A stretch of DNA of 64,000 bases from Malurus cyaneus samueli (taxonomy: Eukaryota; Chordata; Aves; Passeriformes; Maluridae): positions 33,985,485 to 34,049,484 of the forward strand of contig CM019217.1 of NCBI GenBank assembly GCA_009741485.1, given 5' to 3'. The position numbers and the translations under genes are program-made. The notes under the pieces are model-generated. The model did not search any database. It was not told where the DNA came from and was given only the letters and a program-made list of their open reading frames with translations. Below are positions 24,898 through 36,158 of this stretch, piece after piece. Each line of letters starts with the position of its first letter. The first letter of the stretch is position 1.

Positions 24898-24937
24898 AGA
24901 GAGGAGGAGGAGGGAAGGGAAGGAGGGAGAGAGAAAG
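24898..24937. repeat. Homopurine tract in VEGFC promoter/leader
   Basis: Forty consecutive purines on the plus strand, made of GAGG/GGAA/GAGA units; the VEGFC sense strand is therefore pure C/T here. Such GA tracts near promoters can bind GAGA- or Sp/KLF-type factors and can adopt triplex structures. Which role applies cannot be told from sequence. Confidence 0.75.
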
Positions 24938-27900
24938 CCAGGGAGCAGCAGAGCGGGACCGAGCGGCCGGTCGCACACGGGGAGTTCCCTTGGCGCGGGC
25001 CAGGCCAGGCCGGGGGCTCCGAGCCGAGGGGCCCCGCTGCGCTGCGCTCCGCCCGCCGAGCTATGTGCAGACGCCTGTCAGCAGCGGAGCGCGAAGGGTG
25101 CGCGGCGCCTAGGGCTACGCGGCGGCGGCCGCGCATGGCGAAAGCGCCCTCTGCCTGCGCCTCTGCGCGCCTAGAAGGGCCGGCGGCCTCCCTCCTCCTC
25201 CGCCTCTGCCTCTGCCTCCTCCTCCGCCCAGCGCGGCTGCTGCCGCGGCGGCGCCGCTGGCGCCCCGTGGAGACCTCGCCCCGCACCGCGGCCCTGCCGG
25301 GAAGGGGAAGCGAGCGCCCCCGGTCCCGCAGAGTGGGCTCGTACAGCCCCGAGCTTCGGTTCCACGAAGATGAAGCCCGCGGTAGATGCCGGCCCCGAGG
25401 AAAAGCCGAAGTGCCCGGTTCATTTCATTTGGCTCGGAAACCAAGGGATGAAGTTCGGTAAAACACAGGGAAATCATGTAAGAAAATTTTTGTGAGTCCT
25501 AATCAGTTACTTGTTGAGCAGTGTTGGCAGCTTCGCTTAAAACAGTATGCAGCTATTTTTGACTGGAGAAAAAAAGATTTTGCCATCTTAGAAACAGTAA
25601 TCCAAAGAGCACCATAATTATTTGTAGCCTTCCTATCAGTGTCATCTTGGAGCCGTCTTCGAAGAGAAGTAACATCCCATTCAGAATCCTAAATAAAACT
25701 GAGCACAGATCCTGTGTTCCAGTTACACTGTGATTAAAGTGTTTTTTTTTTTTTTTTTTAATGCACATTGCTATCAAAATAACACACTACAGCCTGCTCA
25801 AATCTCAGCTAAGCAAAAAGAAAGTATTATATTCCCTATACTCTTATTTTTTGCTCGATTATCAAACCTTGTGTAAATATTTTAAAAGCTTTTAATTTGT
25901 TTTCTGCATCACTTGTGTACATCTTCTGGTAATTAGACTGTAGGGGAGCCAACTGTGGGGGATGATCCCTGACTGCCTTGACTAGATGCTGACAGTCTGC
26001 TCGTGTTACACTACTCTTATTCTTTGGGAATCCCATTATGTTACTATTCTGGGATTGACATTCTGAGAGTTATACATAAAGGTGTCTCTAATCTCCCTCT
26101 GCTACCTCCTGGGTTTTTTTTTTTTTAATTATTTTTATCATTTCCAAGATGGTATTTCAGCATGCTGCTACTCAAATAAATCTTTTGATGCTAGAAAATA
26201 ATCACTTCATTTGCAATCAGAATAAAGTCTAAAGTTCAAATAGAGCTGTATTTTAAGAGGTTGTATAGTCATTAGAAAATTATTGAAGCACTAACATTTT
26301 TAAACACCTTCACAACAGAGTAAGGCAATGAAATAAAAACAGGGGTAGAAGTTAAGCAGAACAGCTATGAAGATATAAAATAGCATACATAAATAAAAAA
26401 GCCCATTGTTCTTCAATGGACCCTTGGAGCGCTTCAGATCAAAGCATAGGATTAAAGCCTAAAGGGAGCATAGTCCAGGATGCAAAATCCATCTAAATAG
26501 AAACACAGCATTACCGATTTGAGTTTAAACATGCTAAAATCTCTGAAAAGTACCAAAGACTGGTATAGAAAGGAAGTTCTTTTGTAGCACTTTATTAAAA
26601 CCTGCCTGACAAATCATGCACAGATAAAATTATTTCAGTAACTGAGTGCCATGCAAGGAGAAGCTGCATAACTAAATCACAAAACAGGATGAAACATATC
26701 ACTCCTGCTGTGCCATCATAATACCAGCTGGTTTCATTATTTATTCCCCCAGTTCTCCAGCACTTTCATTCTTCTCCCCACAATTCATAGAACATCCATC
26801 ATGGGATCAAAGGCTTTTATGTAATAGAGCATTTCCACCAATGGCCCCATATAGCAAGTTTAATGTGTCATAATTAGAAGCTAGTAATGTCATAGTCATG
26901 GTGGTCAAGTCTCAGTCTAATCAGAAAGTTTTAAAAAGAAAGTGGTTGAAATCCATGATACTTTATATGTTCTGTGTACAAACATAAATATTCCATTGGC
27001 TCTGGGACACTAAGGTTTTCCTTAGTCTAGACTGTATTTCTTTCCATCCCATGAAAGATGGCTAATTTAAAGGTTTACAAATTAAAATATATTTCATCCT
27101 TTCTCCACCACCTAATGGTTAATATTTCTCCTCTTGTCTTCAAATTAAGTAGAAATCAGCCTAGAGGACAATTAATTTAAAATTCTCAGTGACACAGTGT
27201 ACACGAATAGTAAGCTGACCTTACAAAAAACCAAATTACTAAAGAGATATCCTAATAGCAGGTCTGGGTCTTACCATCCTATATGCTTCAATGACAACAA
27301 TAAAAAATAAAGAAATTTTTCCTGTCTCAGAAGAGTCCTTCAAATAAATTCTTTTGATACTGTTTTAAGAATGTGTTTAAAAAATCCAGGCCCCAATCCC
27401 TTGTTCAAGTTAGTGTAACATGCATCTGCCAAGCACACTCCTATCCTGTATTAGACATACCTGAAGTGTTCCTTTCACATACAATCTGCTTCTGAAACAT
27501 GGAGGCGTTTCAGCAACTGCTTCCTATCCATTTGTTAGCAGTGTGAAAATTCACTACAAGAAATGTGAGCTGAGACTGGGAAATAGAAAAGAGTTAAGAA
27601 CAGCTAGAAAAATCAGTATCATGACTTCATAATATTAGTCTAATGTAGAATTAAATGCTAACAAATGTTGTCACAGAATGTAATTTTGATTCTTTTTATA
27701 TTTAAATTATTGTGTTTGATTCAATCTCCTTTTCATTCTCTTCATTAAATAGACAGAGGCACACCCAAGAGTTAAAATCAGATACCATGGTGTGTTTTTT
27801 TTTAATACACATATTACCTTCAATACACATATACCAGTCTTACTGGTAAGTTTCAGTGAAATTTATGTTTAAAGTAAATCTCAAAGGTAGCAAACATCAC

Positions 27901-30413
27901 TCCCTGTGTGCAGCAACTCAAAAGACTGTGGAAGTGCCATTCTAGAGTCATCCCACTGGATGAAAACACTAAGTAAGCTTTCTTAGTTCCTCTACAGGTA
28001 GTTCTCCACCATACTTCCCCTCATGCTCAAAAAAATAAATTGGATATTGATCAGTGTCTAAAATATCAGTATCTGGTGTTGATACTCCAGATGATCTGGT
28101 GAAAATTAGTTGTAAATATTAATGGGAGGGAAAAAATAAAATAAAAGAAAAATAATTCAGATTCAGTGCCAAACTGAACAGAACAACTGCTCACTGATGC
28201 ATTTTCTGCCATTGAATCATTCAATCCAAAGCATTATTAGACATTTCTTATCATATTGCTTATCTACTCAGAGAAACCAGCTTTACAGAAGACTTATCTA
28301 CAGAAAAAGGGAGCTACAGTGGATTTAAGGTTGTAATTCACTTCTCTAAATTTCCTTTATATATAAAACATAATTTAATGGAAATATTTAGGAGTACCAC
28401 CAGTTTTACTGATTGTGAGAGTAACATCCTTCCTCACTCATCAAAAACACATTTTAAAAACTCTATTTTTCTTAGTATGCACCCTCATTTAGTATATCCT
28501 TACACAGTACTAGAAAAAGGTCTAGGTGACAAGTCATGGTGACTTGGAGATTATCAATAGTAACTGAAATATTTTCTTGACTTTGATCAGGCATTATCAC
28601 TGTAAACCTTAACTTATGGGAAACAGTTCTGCAGCAAACTTCCCACTAGGACCCCTGAAATGTAGTTTTATCCATTCTTTTACATTATTGCCAGGACAAA
28701 TAACTTCAATGTGAAAGACCTCATTGCTACAAAATCATCTTTTGTAATGCTTGACCTAGTAGCCTGAGCTTTGTTATCTAGAAATTTCTTTTTTGTTTAG
28801 TATAAAAGTTGGTCCCTTTTTAAAATTAATTAATGGACAAGAATCTATAGAATTAATGTTTTTGACACCAGTTGATATTCAAGGATTACAGGATTATTGG
28901 GATTTCTTTGTTCTCAGAGATTCCCTTTTTAAACTGTTAAAATCAAAACAATTGGCATCTAACATTAGACTTTCCCTGTGCTACAGACTAAATGACTGCA
29001 CTAGTGTAAAATCCTTTCAATCTTTGCTATAATAAGTGGTTATTATGATGCACAAATGGGCAGCACCAGGTGGCATCTTGAGAAAAGTATCTGAATTACC
29101 CAAAGTATATTAAATATCTCTAAAGCTGTCCTAAACTTGGAATGGAGAAAGCCCTAGCAGACGTTTTATTCAGCTGATTTATATTAGGATATTTCTCTTT
29201 ACCATTGTTTTTCTTCCCCCTACTGATGTGAGGTCCCACACAAAACCAGGTATGCACAGGATATTGATTTAACATCCTGTAAACTGATAGTGTCCATTGT
29301 TATAACCTCTGACTATAAACAATAAAATGACTGATTGCAAATTTATGCTCCCTCTTAACTGAAAGATGTGCACAATCTAAACTGTGTATAGCTGAAGCCA
29401 TGCCACTAAATAAACAATCTTTGGTTCAACAAAAAATATTAGGAGCTAACAACACATGACCACTAAACATACAAACACTTATGATACATACCTTCCTGCA
29501 TTAGATTTGTAAGTGACAAGCTAAGAGACAGCATATTCAAAATCTCTTTTTTTTTTCCCAGTTATACTTAAAAAAATTAGTAATAAAATAGGGAAAACCA
29601 GTCCCAAATCAATTCGAGAGACATTTCTGTATGATTGCTAAAACAATGGCAGAAATAATTAATTCTTTAAAGAGATGCAGTTTCCCCTACCTTTGCTCCT
29701 GCATACCTCCTCTCCACTTATACAATTGCTGCATTCCTTCTCTATTTCTTCAGTGCTTCAAGTTTTGTGTTCAATATTTTGCCCATTCCAGAAATTAAGA
29801 ATATGCTAAAACCTTTGAATGTAAAATGCTGAAGTGTTAAAATCTTTAAAAAATTGTCAAACAGTATTGAGACCAATTTACTTCCAAACTCAGAATAGTA
29901 TAAATGCATTATTGTAATGATCTTCATTTTTTTCTTAATTGGTTTTCTTTACCAAAGGCAAGAAATTTCTTTTCTCCGATTGAAAATGACCTTTTACATT
30001 TTGAACACTTAATCTTTCTTACTTTTCTTGGGTTGACCTAAATAAGATCAGTGTTCTCAAACAAAATTTTTGTTTTCCAAAGTTACACTTATAACTGTCA
30101 TTGGAATAACAGTTATCATGGGGTTCATTGAAAGATGATGCTTAACACTGAAAAAAAGTACTTCAAAAACCGATCTTGTTGTGCAGAACAAATCACCCCA
30201 ACCCATTCTTCTGCATGTACATTCCCATGTGGTATTTGTTTTTTAGGCAGATTAATGTTCAGCTTGCTGTACTTCTGTATGTAATTCTATGGCTGTAATT
30301 CTTGTGCAGTTTTTGAGGATTTTCTACCCAGCCACATGTTCCCTATCCTGTACTTGTAGATCTGACTCTTTCAATAAAAGTGGAGCATTCACATGGCCCA
30401 AGAGAAAGGTGTC

Positions 30414-30445
30414 CTCTATCTCCTATTTTCTCTATCTCCTATTTT
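30414..30445. repeat. Two perfect tandem copies of a 16-bp unit
   Basis: The unit CTCTATCTCCTATTTT occurs at 30414-30429 and again at 30430-30445 with no mismatch. Confidence 0.9.
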
Positions 30446-31008
30446 TTTTCTACTAATTTTTTCACTAGAAGAAAATTGTTTCCAATTTTTAGTCTATCTG
30501 TCTTTGCTGTCCCTGATCCCTAGGTCTCATTCATACAAAGTAGAGGTGTATTGCACCTGTGCTGCCCTTGATTCCTTGTGGTCAGAAAAGGTTTTCTTAC
30601 TGACCTATTGCAAAGTTTAGTTAAAGGTCAAAAATTCCCTCCTGACTTGCTGATGCAGACTGAACCGTTTGCTTCAGCCCATCACACTAATTCAGAATCC
30701 AAAAATGCCAAAATGTGGGGGCATTCAGGTTTGACATTCTTGCCTAGGTCCAACTTTATTTGTCATATAGTTGAAAATAGTTGGAAATGAGTTTAAAAAT
30801 TATGAAAGAGAGATTTGTGGGTTGGGTTGGGTGCTGATTTGGATTTGTTGGTGTGTTGGGGATTTCTTTTTTTGTTTTCCTTGATACACCAAGTAGTGAA
30901 CCTCTGGAATCTGTCACTTGAGAAGTTTATACTATGAAGTTTAAAAATGGATCAGACATAGCTCTGGAGATCAGGACCATAAAATGATTTTTTTTTAAAA
31001 AAAGGGTT

Positions 31009-31023
31009 GGGGGGGGGGGGGGG
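31009..31023. repeat. G15 homopolymer
   Basis: Fifteen G after AAAAAAAGGGTT on the plus strand, in AT-rich DNA. Confidence 0.85.
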
Positions 31024-34000
31024 AAGGCAGAGTAGTTCAATGCTGGATACTTTAGTCAATGAATACAGATGGTGGAAAAGTGTGAAGGAAATGGACTGCA
31101 GTAGTAAGTAGGCAGTCAGTGCTCCCCCCAAACAGCATAATCAAATGCACTGTTGGAGACAAAAAAAAAAAAAACCAGATAAACAGTCTAGACAGATGGT
31201 TTGTCTAAGCCAATAGGACATACCTTATATTTTGAGGGAAACTGAATCAACTTCTCATTGATCCAGGGTCCAAACCACGAAGTACATTTGTTCTTGTCTT
31301 ACAGTCTCATGTTCAGACCACTATCCTTAGTCATAAGAAAAATACTTATTTTTACACATCATTATTACACCAAAAGTCAGTCCAACAGATAAGGTTAAAA
31401 GAAAGTACTCAGGAAATCTAATTTGTAACATAGGCTTTATAAATTTCAATGAAATTAATGAAGAGTGCTATTGCCTTCTTCATTGAAACTAGATTTAATC
31501 ATTCAGTCAGAAAAAGAAAAACCTAAACCAAATCCCACGTATCATCTTTTTTGATATATCTCACAGAAAAACTGTAAAGCAGCAGTTTCAGATATTTTAT
31601 TTCCTTTTCTTTTTTGTTTAATAACAAGACAAAGCAAAAGAAGAAACCTGCATATCAACTTCCAGTCAAGAAGTTACCTTTATTAACAGTTTGCATTTAC
31701 AGCATGCTTAACTTGGTTACTATGGAGGATTTGTTCTCTGTGGAACAATTGCTTAATAAAAACCTTAACACGTTCCCTTCAAAAATATCTGTGTTTTGTG
31801 CTGAATCAAGAGTGTTGCTATCAGACCTAAGCAAATGTCCTGGGCACCGACCTAGAAAGATGAGGAACCACCATCTGTAAGAATTCAAAATTGAATCCCT
31901 AACCTTTTCATTTTTCAAAAGCTGCTAAGAAACAAAAAAACCAATCAATCAAACAAGCAAGAAAAGCAATTACAACAAATTAAATAACAAAGGTTCTTTG
32001 GTACGGAGATTACATCAGAGGCCACAAACAATTCCTTGATTACTGGCTAGGAAATTTCATTTTTCTACCCACTCAACACTGGGTGGCAGAGATCTTAGTT
32101 ACCTGTAATACAGTGAAAGCCATGGCAATTTTCCCCATTATCACTAATGAATTTATGTAACAAGAAGCATGCTTAGATCAGTTCTTGACTGCTTCTTACT
32201 TTCAGCACAACCTGTTAATTTGCCTCTGATCAGTGTATGTTCAACACTTCAGGCTAAACTAGGCAACTGATGCATGCAACATGGTACAAGATCATTGCTG
32301 GGCAGTAGAGCACATCCATTGCCCTTCTGGCTGCTTACCTCTTTCTAACTTGAATTTTAGCAGCTACTACTGACCTAAAAAACAGGAAGCATGCTGGGCC
32401 TAATTTATTTTTTGAATTCCTATCCCATCACTAACCTACAGCTGTAGTCCACGGGGACATTTCAACTAACTTGTCCCAGCATAAAATTCTTAAGTGCAAA
32501 GGGTAGATCAACAGACCATTTTCAGGAGCAGGCTCCAGCTGTGGAACTCAACCTAATATTCTCTATTGATAATGAATATAAGCCTGAGTGTATTCAAAAC
32601 TAAAACTAACCCCAGCTTCTTAGTGAGACTCCCTGCAGTGATGGCATCTTCCCAGGGTAAACAGCTATCTGGACAGAGAAGGAGGAGGTAGAGACAAACA
32701 TGTAAATTAACAAAGCTAAAAATTGCAAATATTTATATATATTTTAAAAATATATGTTCCAAACTCTAGGTTATTACATTAAAATAATTTTCAGAGAGGC
32801 ACAGATGTTACCTCTGCTTACTTTTCTGCCTTATAATTTTGAGTGGTTAAAAATTACCTTTTCCTTAACTCTATGACCACTCATTGATACCTCACTTAAG
32901 CAGGATAGACAAAAGTCTGAGTCATCCTTCCGTCTTATTTTTCTATTCCCTTGAGATGGGACCAGTCAGGAGCAGACCCTCTACTATGGAAGGACTGTGG
33001 GATGACGGAACATGTTGGTGTGCTGCTGGGTTCTGAGTTCCCACAGCTGAGAAGGTAGAGAGGGGGTCAGACTGTCAGAGGATCTGATGTGAGCTCAATC
33101 TGTTTCATGGACTAGTATACAGTCAAGGACAACCACTCCAAGCCCATGAGCTCAGCTACAAGGAAAGACAAGAAACAAGAGAGACAGGATTTTTTTTTTT
33201 TTTTTCAGGAGTCTGGCCATTTACCTATTGAAGCTCAGTGAACTCTTAACTACATGGTGCTGCTGCTGAGACCACAGCAACAGCCACGAGAGAGATCTGA
33301 AAAGTTATACTATAGTTTTAAAGGCATTTTTCTGCTTCCAATGCATTGCAGATAGCAGATGGCTTCACCACACACATTTTGCTCTTGGGTTACTCCTAGT
33401 GATTTTCTAATATTTTATAATGAAAATTGATGTTTATTAGTGGATCTGTGGAGTTCTGGTATTCTAGTTGGTAAAACTACATAAGAATTAAAATAGTCCA
33501 AAGGAATATTTGTTTCCACACAGTTCTGTAGCTATTGACCTGATAGACTAATGTTTGCAGCCCACATATTTGGACTGAAATCTTTAAGACGACTGGAGGG
33601 AATTAGGAGAAATAGTTAATTGTAACTATATCCTTTTACATTGTAATAGCCTTCTTTTAAATCCAATCTGATTTTGTAAGTCCCTATTCCTTTTCTTGCA
33701 CTTATCCACACATGTCAATCATCTAAGCCAAAGGGGATGACTTGAATGAGAAAGACATGTATTTGTGTAGTGATGTTCTTAGCAAAGCTGTTAATATTCA
33801 TAGGAGATCTTGAAAAGTCATTTGTTTTTTTAAACTATGGAGGAAAAGTGTATTCCCCCCCTTTTTTTTTTTTTTAAACAGAACTTCAGAGTCTAGGTGT
33901 ACAGTAGTTTCAAAGGATTTTCTGCACGTTGTGTGACCTATTGTTTAGTTAAACTGCGTAACAGATACCTTGTTAAATAATAATGCTGAGTGCCAGCAGG

Positions 34001-36148
34001 AATAAAACAGCTTTTTGAATTCAATCTACTCTCAGTCAAGGTCAAAAAGAGCTGGGATCCAACTCAGTGAGTTTTCAAAAGCTTACCCTAAATATACAAT
34101 ATCGAAGTTCATAATTAAGAAGACTCATTTCATCAGTCAGCTTCATGTTTCCACAGCAGTGGGGTAATTATAACACAACTCATTTTTTTCAGGTTGGCTG
34201 GAACACTTGACCTTGTAAGCAAACTCCTTTCCCCCCCTTCCTAAGATGCAAAGCCAAACCATTTGGCTTTAACGAAACAGAGCTGTCTTTTTGACATTTC
34301 AAAGCATATTGAAATGCTTTCTTTAAAAAGATGGTTTATCTTAAAAATAGACATTTATGGGCTATTGCTACTATTTTTACCACACAAAGATTAAAAAAAA
34401 AGTTTCTGCTTTCTTGACATTTTCTTAAGGTCATCAGTTGAACTGTATTGTTCTTTCTAGCCTCTAGAATATGTAGAAATCTTCAAATCCATGGAAATGC
34501 CAGGATGCCTCAAGGGCATTGCTTCCTTGATATTTCTCTTGCATCATGGCAACATTTACTGACCAAGGAATGTGAAATCCAAACGGAGAACTACAATTGT
34601 TTTCAACAGTAGTCCTGTGTGGGCAGATATTCACCAAAACTAGCTGCACACAGAAGGAATCAAACAAATAGGAGAGGATCTGATTTCCCTTCTGTCATCC
34701 CAGAATTAAGGGTCTAGTCTAAAGCCAAGTGTCTGATGACCCATTACAATCAATGAAAAACAAAACAGGGTCTTTCCAAAGAGGAAGTAGTTTTTCATTT
34801 TTTTAGCACTTTCTTTAGGACATGTGCTAAAATATGTTTTCTCTCAGCTAGTTACAGAAGGAGTCTGTGTGCTAACTTTGAGATCCTTAAAGCTGCAGAA
34901 AAGAACTCTCATATTGAGAATCTAGAATGGAATATCTGTTCCTGGGGAGATCCAATGCCCAAGAAATACAGGTGGAAATAGGGACAGGAGCTTAGTCTCC
35001 AACATGGCCATTTGATTATCAAAATGGAGTAAACATTATAGTGACATAATTGATAAAATGAGTATTTGATTCTTGACTGATAATGATTTCATATTAAAAT
35101 CAGTTATTTCTAATCTTTTGAGCTCTCTGTTGAACAAAAATTTAAAGGTGTGACAAAAAGTCTTTAGACATATCAGTAGGTTTTACTGGAGAATTATCAA
35201 ATGAATGAATTTAAAATATTCACGTTGCAACTGATTAAGTCAGTCTAAAAAGTTATTAGATCCTTAATGCTTTCGTCTTGCTTATTGAGTGATTTGTATT
35301 ACAGTACTTTGATTTTTATCTGAGATATTTAGACTGTCTAAATCAAGCCATATAAAAGTAGGATATTGCTAGATGATCTGGCACTCTGATTGATTTTTGG
35401 GCTGCAGTCATCTGTTGGGAAATATGCCATAAAAAGAGCTACATGCCCTACAAAGTGTGAAAGAAGACTACAGATTAAATGGAGGAAATTGCATTTGGAA
35501 CACAGCAGGTGTGGAAAAAACTTAAAAAGTTGAGGTAGAGCAAAAAAACAGATTAGGAAGATTTCAGGTTAAAAAAGAAAAAAATCCTACATTTCATCTG
35601 ATGAGTCTGAAGTCTTTTTAAAGTAACCCTGACTAGAGTAACAATTTCTCTGAGCCCAAAGGTTCCCATTTAAAAACATGACATCTCCCAACTCACTGTT
35701 TTCCTGCCAATCTTGTAAACTCTGGAAACTAAAAACCAATTCGTTTCTTTCTAGTTAAAGGAACTTTCTTACTAAAGTCTGCATTGAGATTCAAACTTGC
35801 TAAAAGTTTTGATGATCTGAATAATCTGTTATACATCAGTGGAACTGACTCTTTCCTGGCTCCTTTGGTACTTCATCAGTAACGCATTCAAAATATTCTG
35901 GTTAGCAAAGTGAACAGATACTGCTCAACAAGTAAAGATTACAGCTTTATCATGGAGAAACAATATTCCTAAGTTTATTTTTTTTGCCATTTGAGAGAGC
36001 GTGCAATTTTTTCCCCCTTTTTTTCATTGCACTCCACCTTCAAGTCTTTACAACATGTATTATTGATAATCATAACTTTATGAGGATTTTGATTTAACAT
36101 AGTGAAGTGGCTTGCTGGATTCTGCATGATAGCAAGGATGTTGGGTTG

Positions 36149-36158
36149 NNNNNNNNNN
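36149..36158. other. Assembly gap (10 N)
   Basis: Ten undetermined bases. Ten-N runs are commonly placeholders of unknown true length, so distances across this point should not be trusted. Confidence 0.98.

Larger units (their letters stand above)
23930..25460. other. CpG island spanning VEGFC exon 1 and promoter
   Basis: GC content and CpG frequency rise sharply from about 23930 and fall again after about 25460. There are dense CG-containing runs at about 23930-24180, 24420-24600 and 24990-25390, with a less CpG-rich part at 24250-24410. The surrounding DNA is AT-rich and CpG-depleted. The island covers the first exon, leader and upstream promoter, as expected for a developmental growth-factor gene. 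Long open frames on both strands inside it (up to 193 codons) follow from the scarcity of AT-rich stop codons and are not called as genes. Edges are estimated by eye. Confidence 0.9.
24567..25460 (-). promoter_or_regulatory. VEGFC: VEGFC 5' UTR and TATA-less promoter (approximate)
   Basis: This is the GC-rich block immediately upstream of the VEGFC start codon. By analogy with the several-hundred-nucleotide leader of human VEGFC, the transcription start is probably near 24.95-25.1 kb, but nothing in the sequence fixes it. No convincing TATA box is seen on the minus strand. GC-box-like CCGCCC motifs (for example near 25047 and 25226) are compatible with Sp1-type activation, which is reported for mammalian VEGFC promoters. 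A 40-nt pure purine run (plus strand, 24898-24937) and two pyrimidine runs (24638-24667 and 24672-24694) fall in the leader or core promoter. The start and end are estimates. Confidence 0.7.
25461..36148. other. Upstream intergenic DNA, no gene recognised
   Basis: AT-rich sequence upstream of the VEGFC promoter. No reading frame above about 90 codons with protein-like features, no splice-consistent exon and no intact transposon was recognised. It includes a GT-rich patch at about 30818-30875, a G15 run, a perfect 16-bp tandem repeat at 30414-30445 and several T runs (for example near 25741 and 33190). Confidence 0.6.

Noticed and set aside
24593..25461. Long reading frames on both strands in the CpG island (up to 193, 158, 150 and 132 codons)
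   Set aside because: They overlap one another in several frames, are Arg/Pro/Ala/Gly-rich as expected of GC-rich DNA, and some begin at non-ATG codons. At least one frame that appears to start upstream of VEGFC opens with GTG (24871) and another with TTG (24705), so they are not true uATGs.
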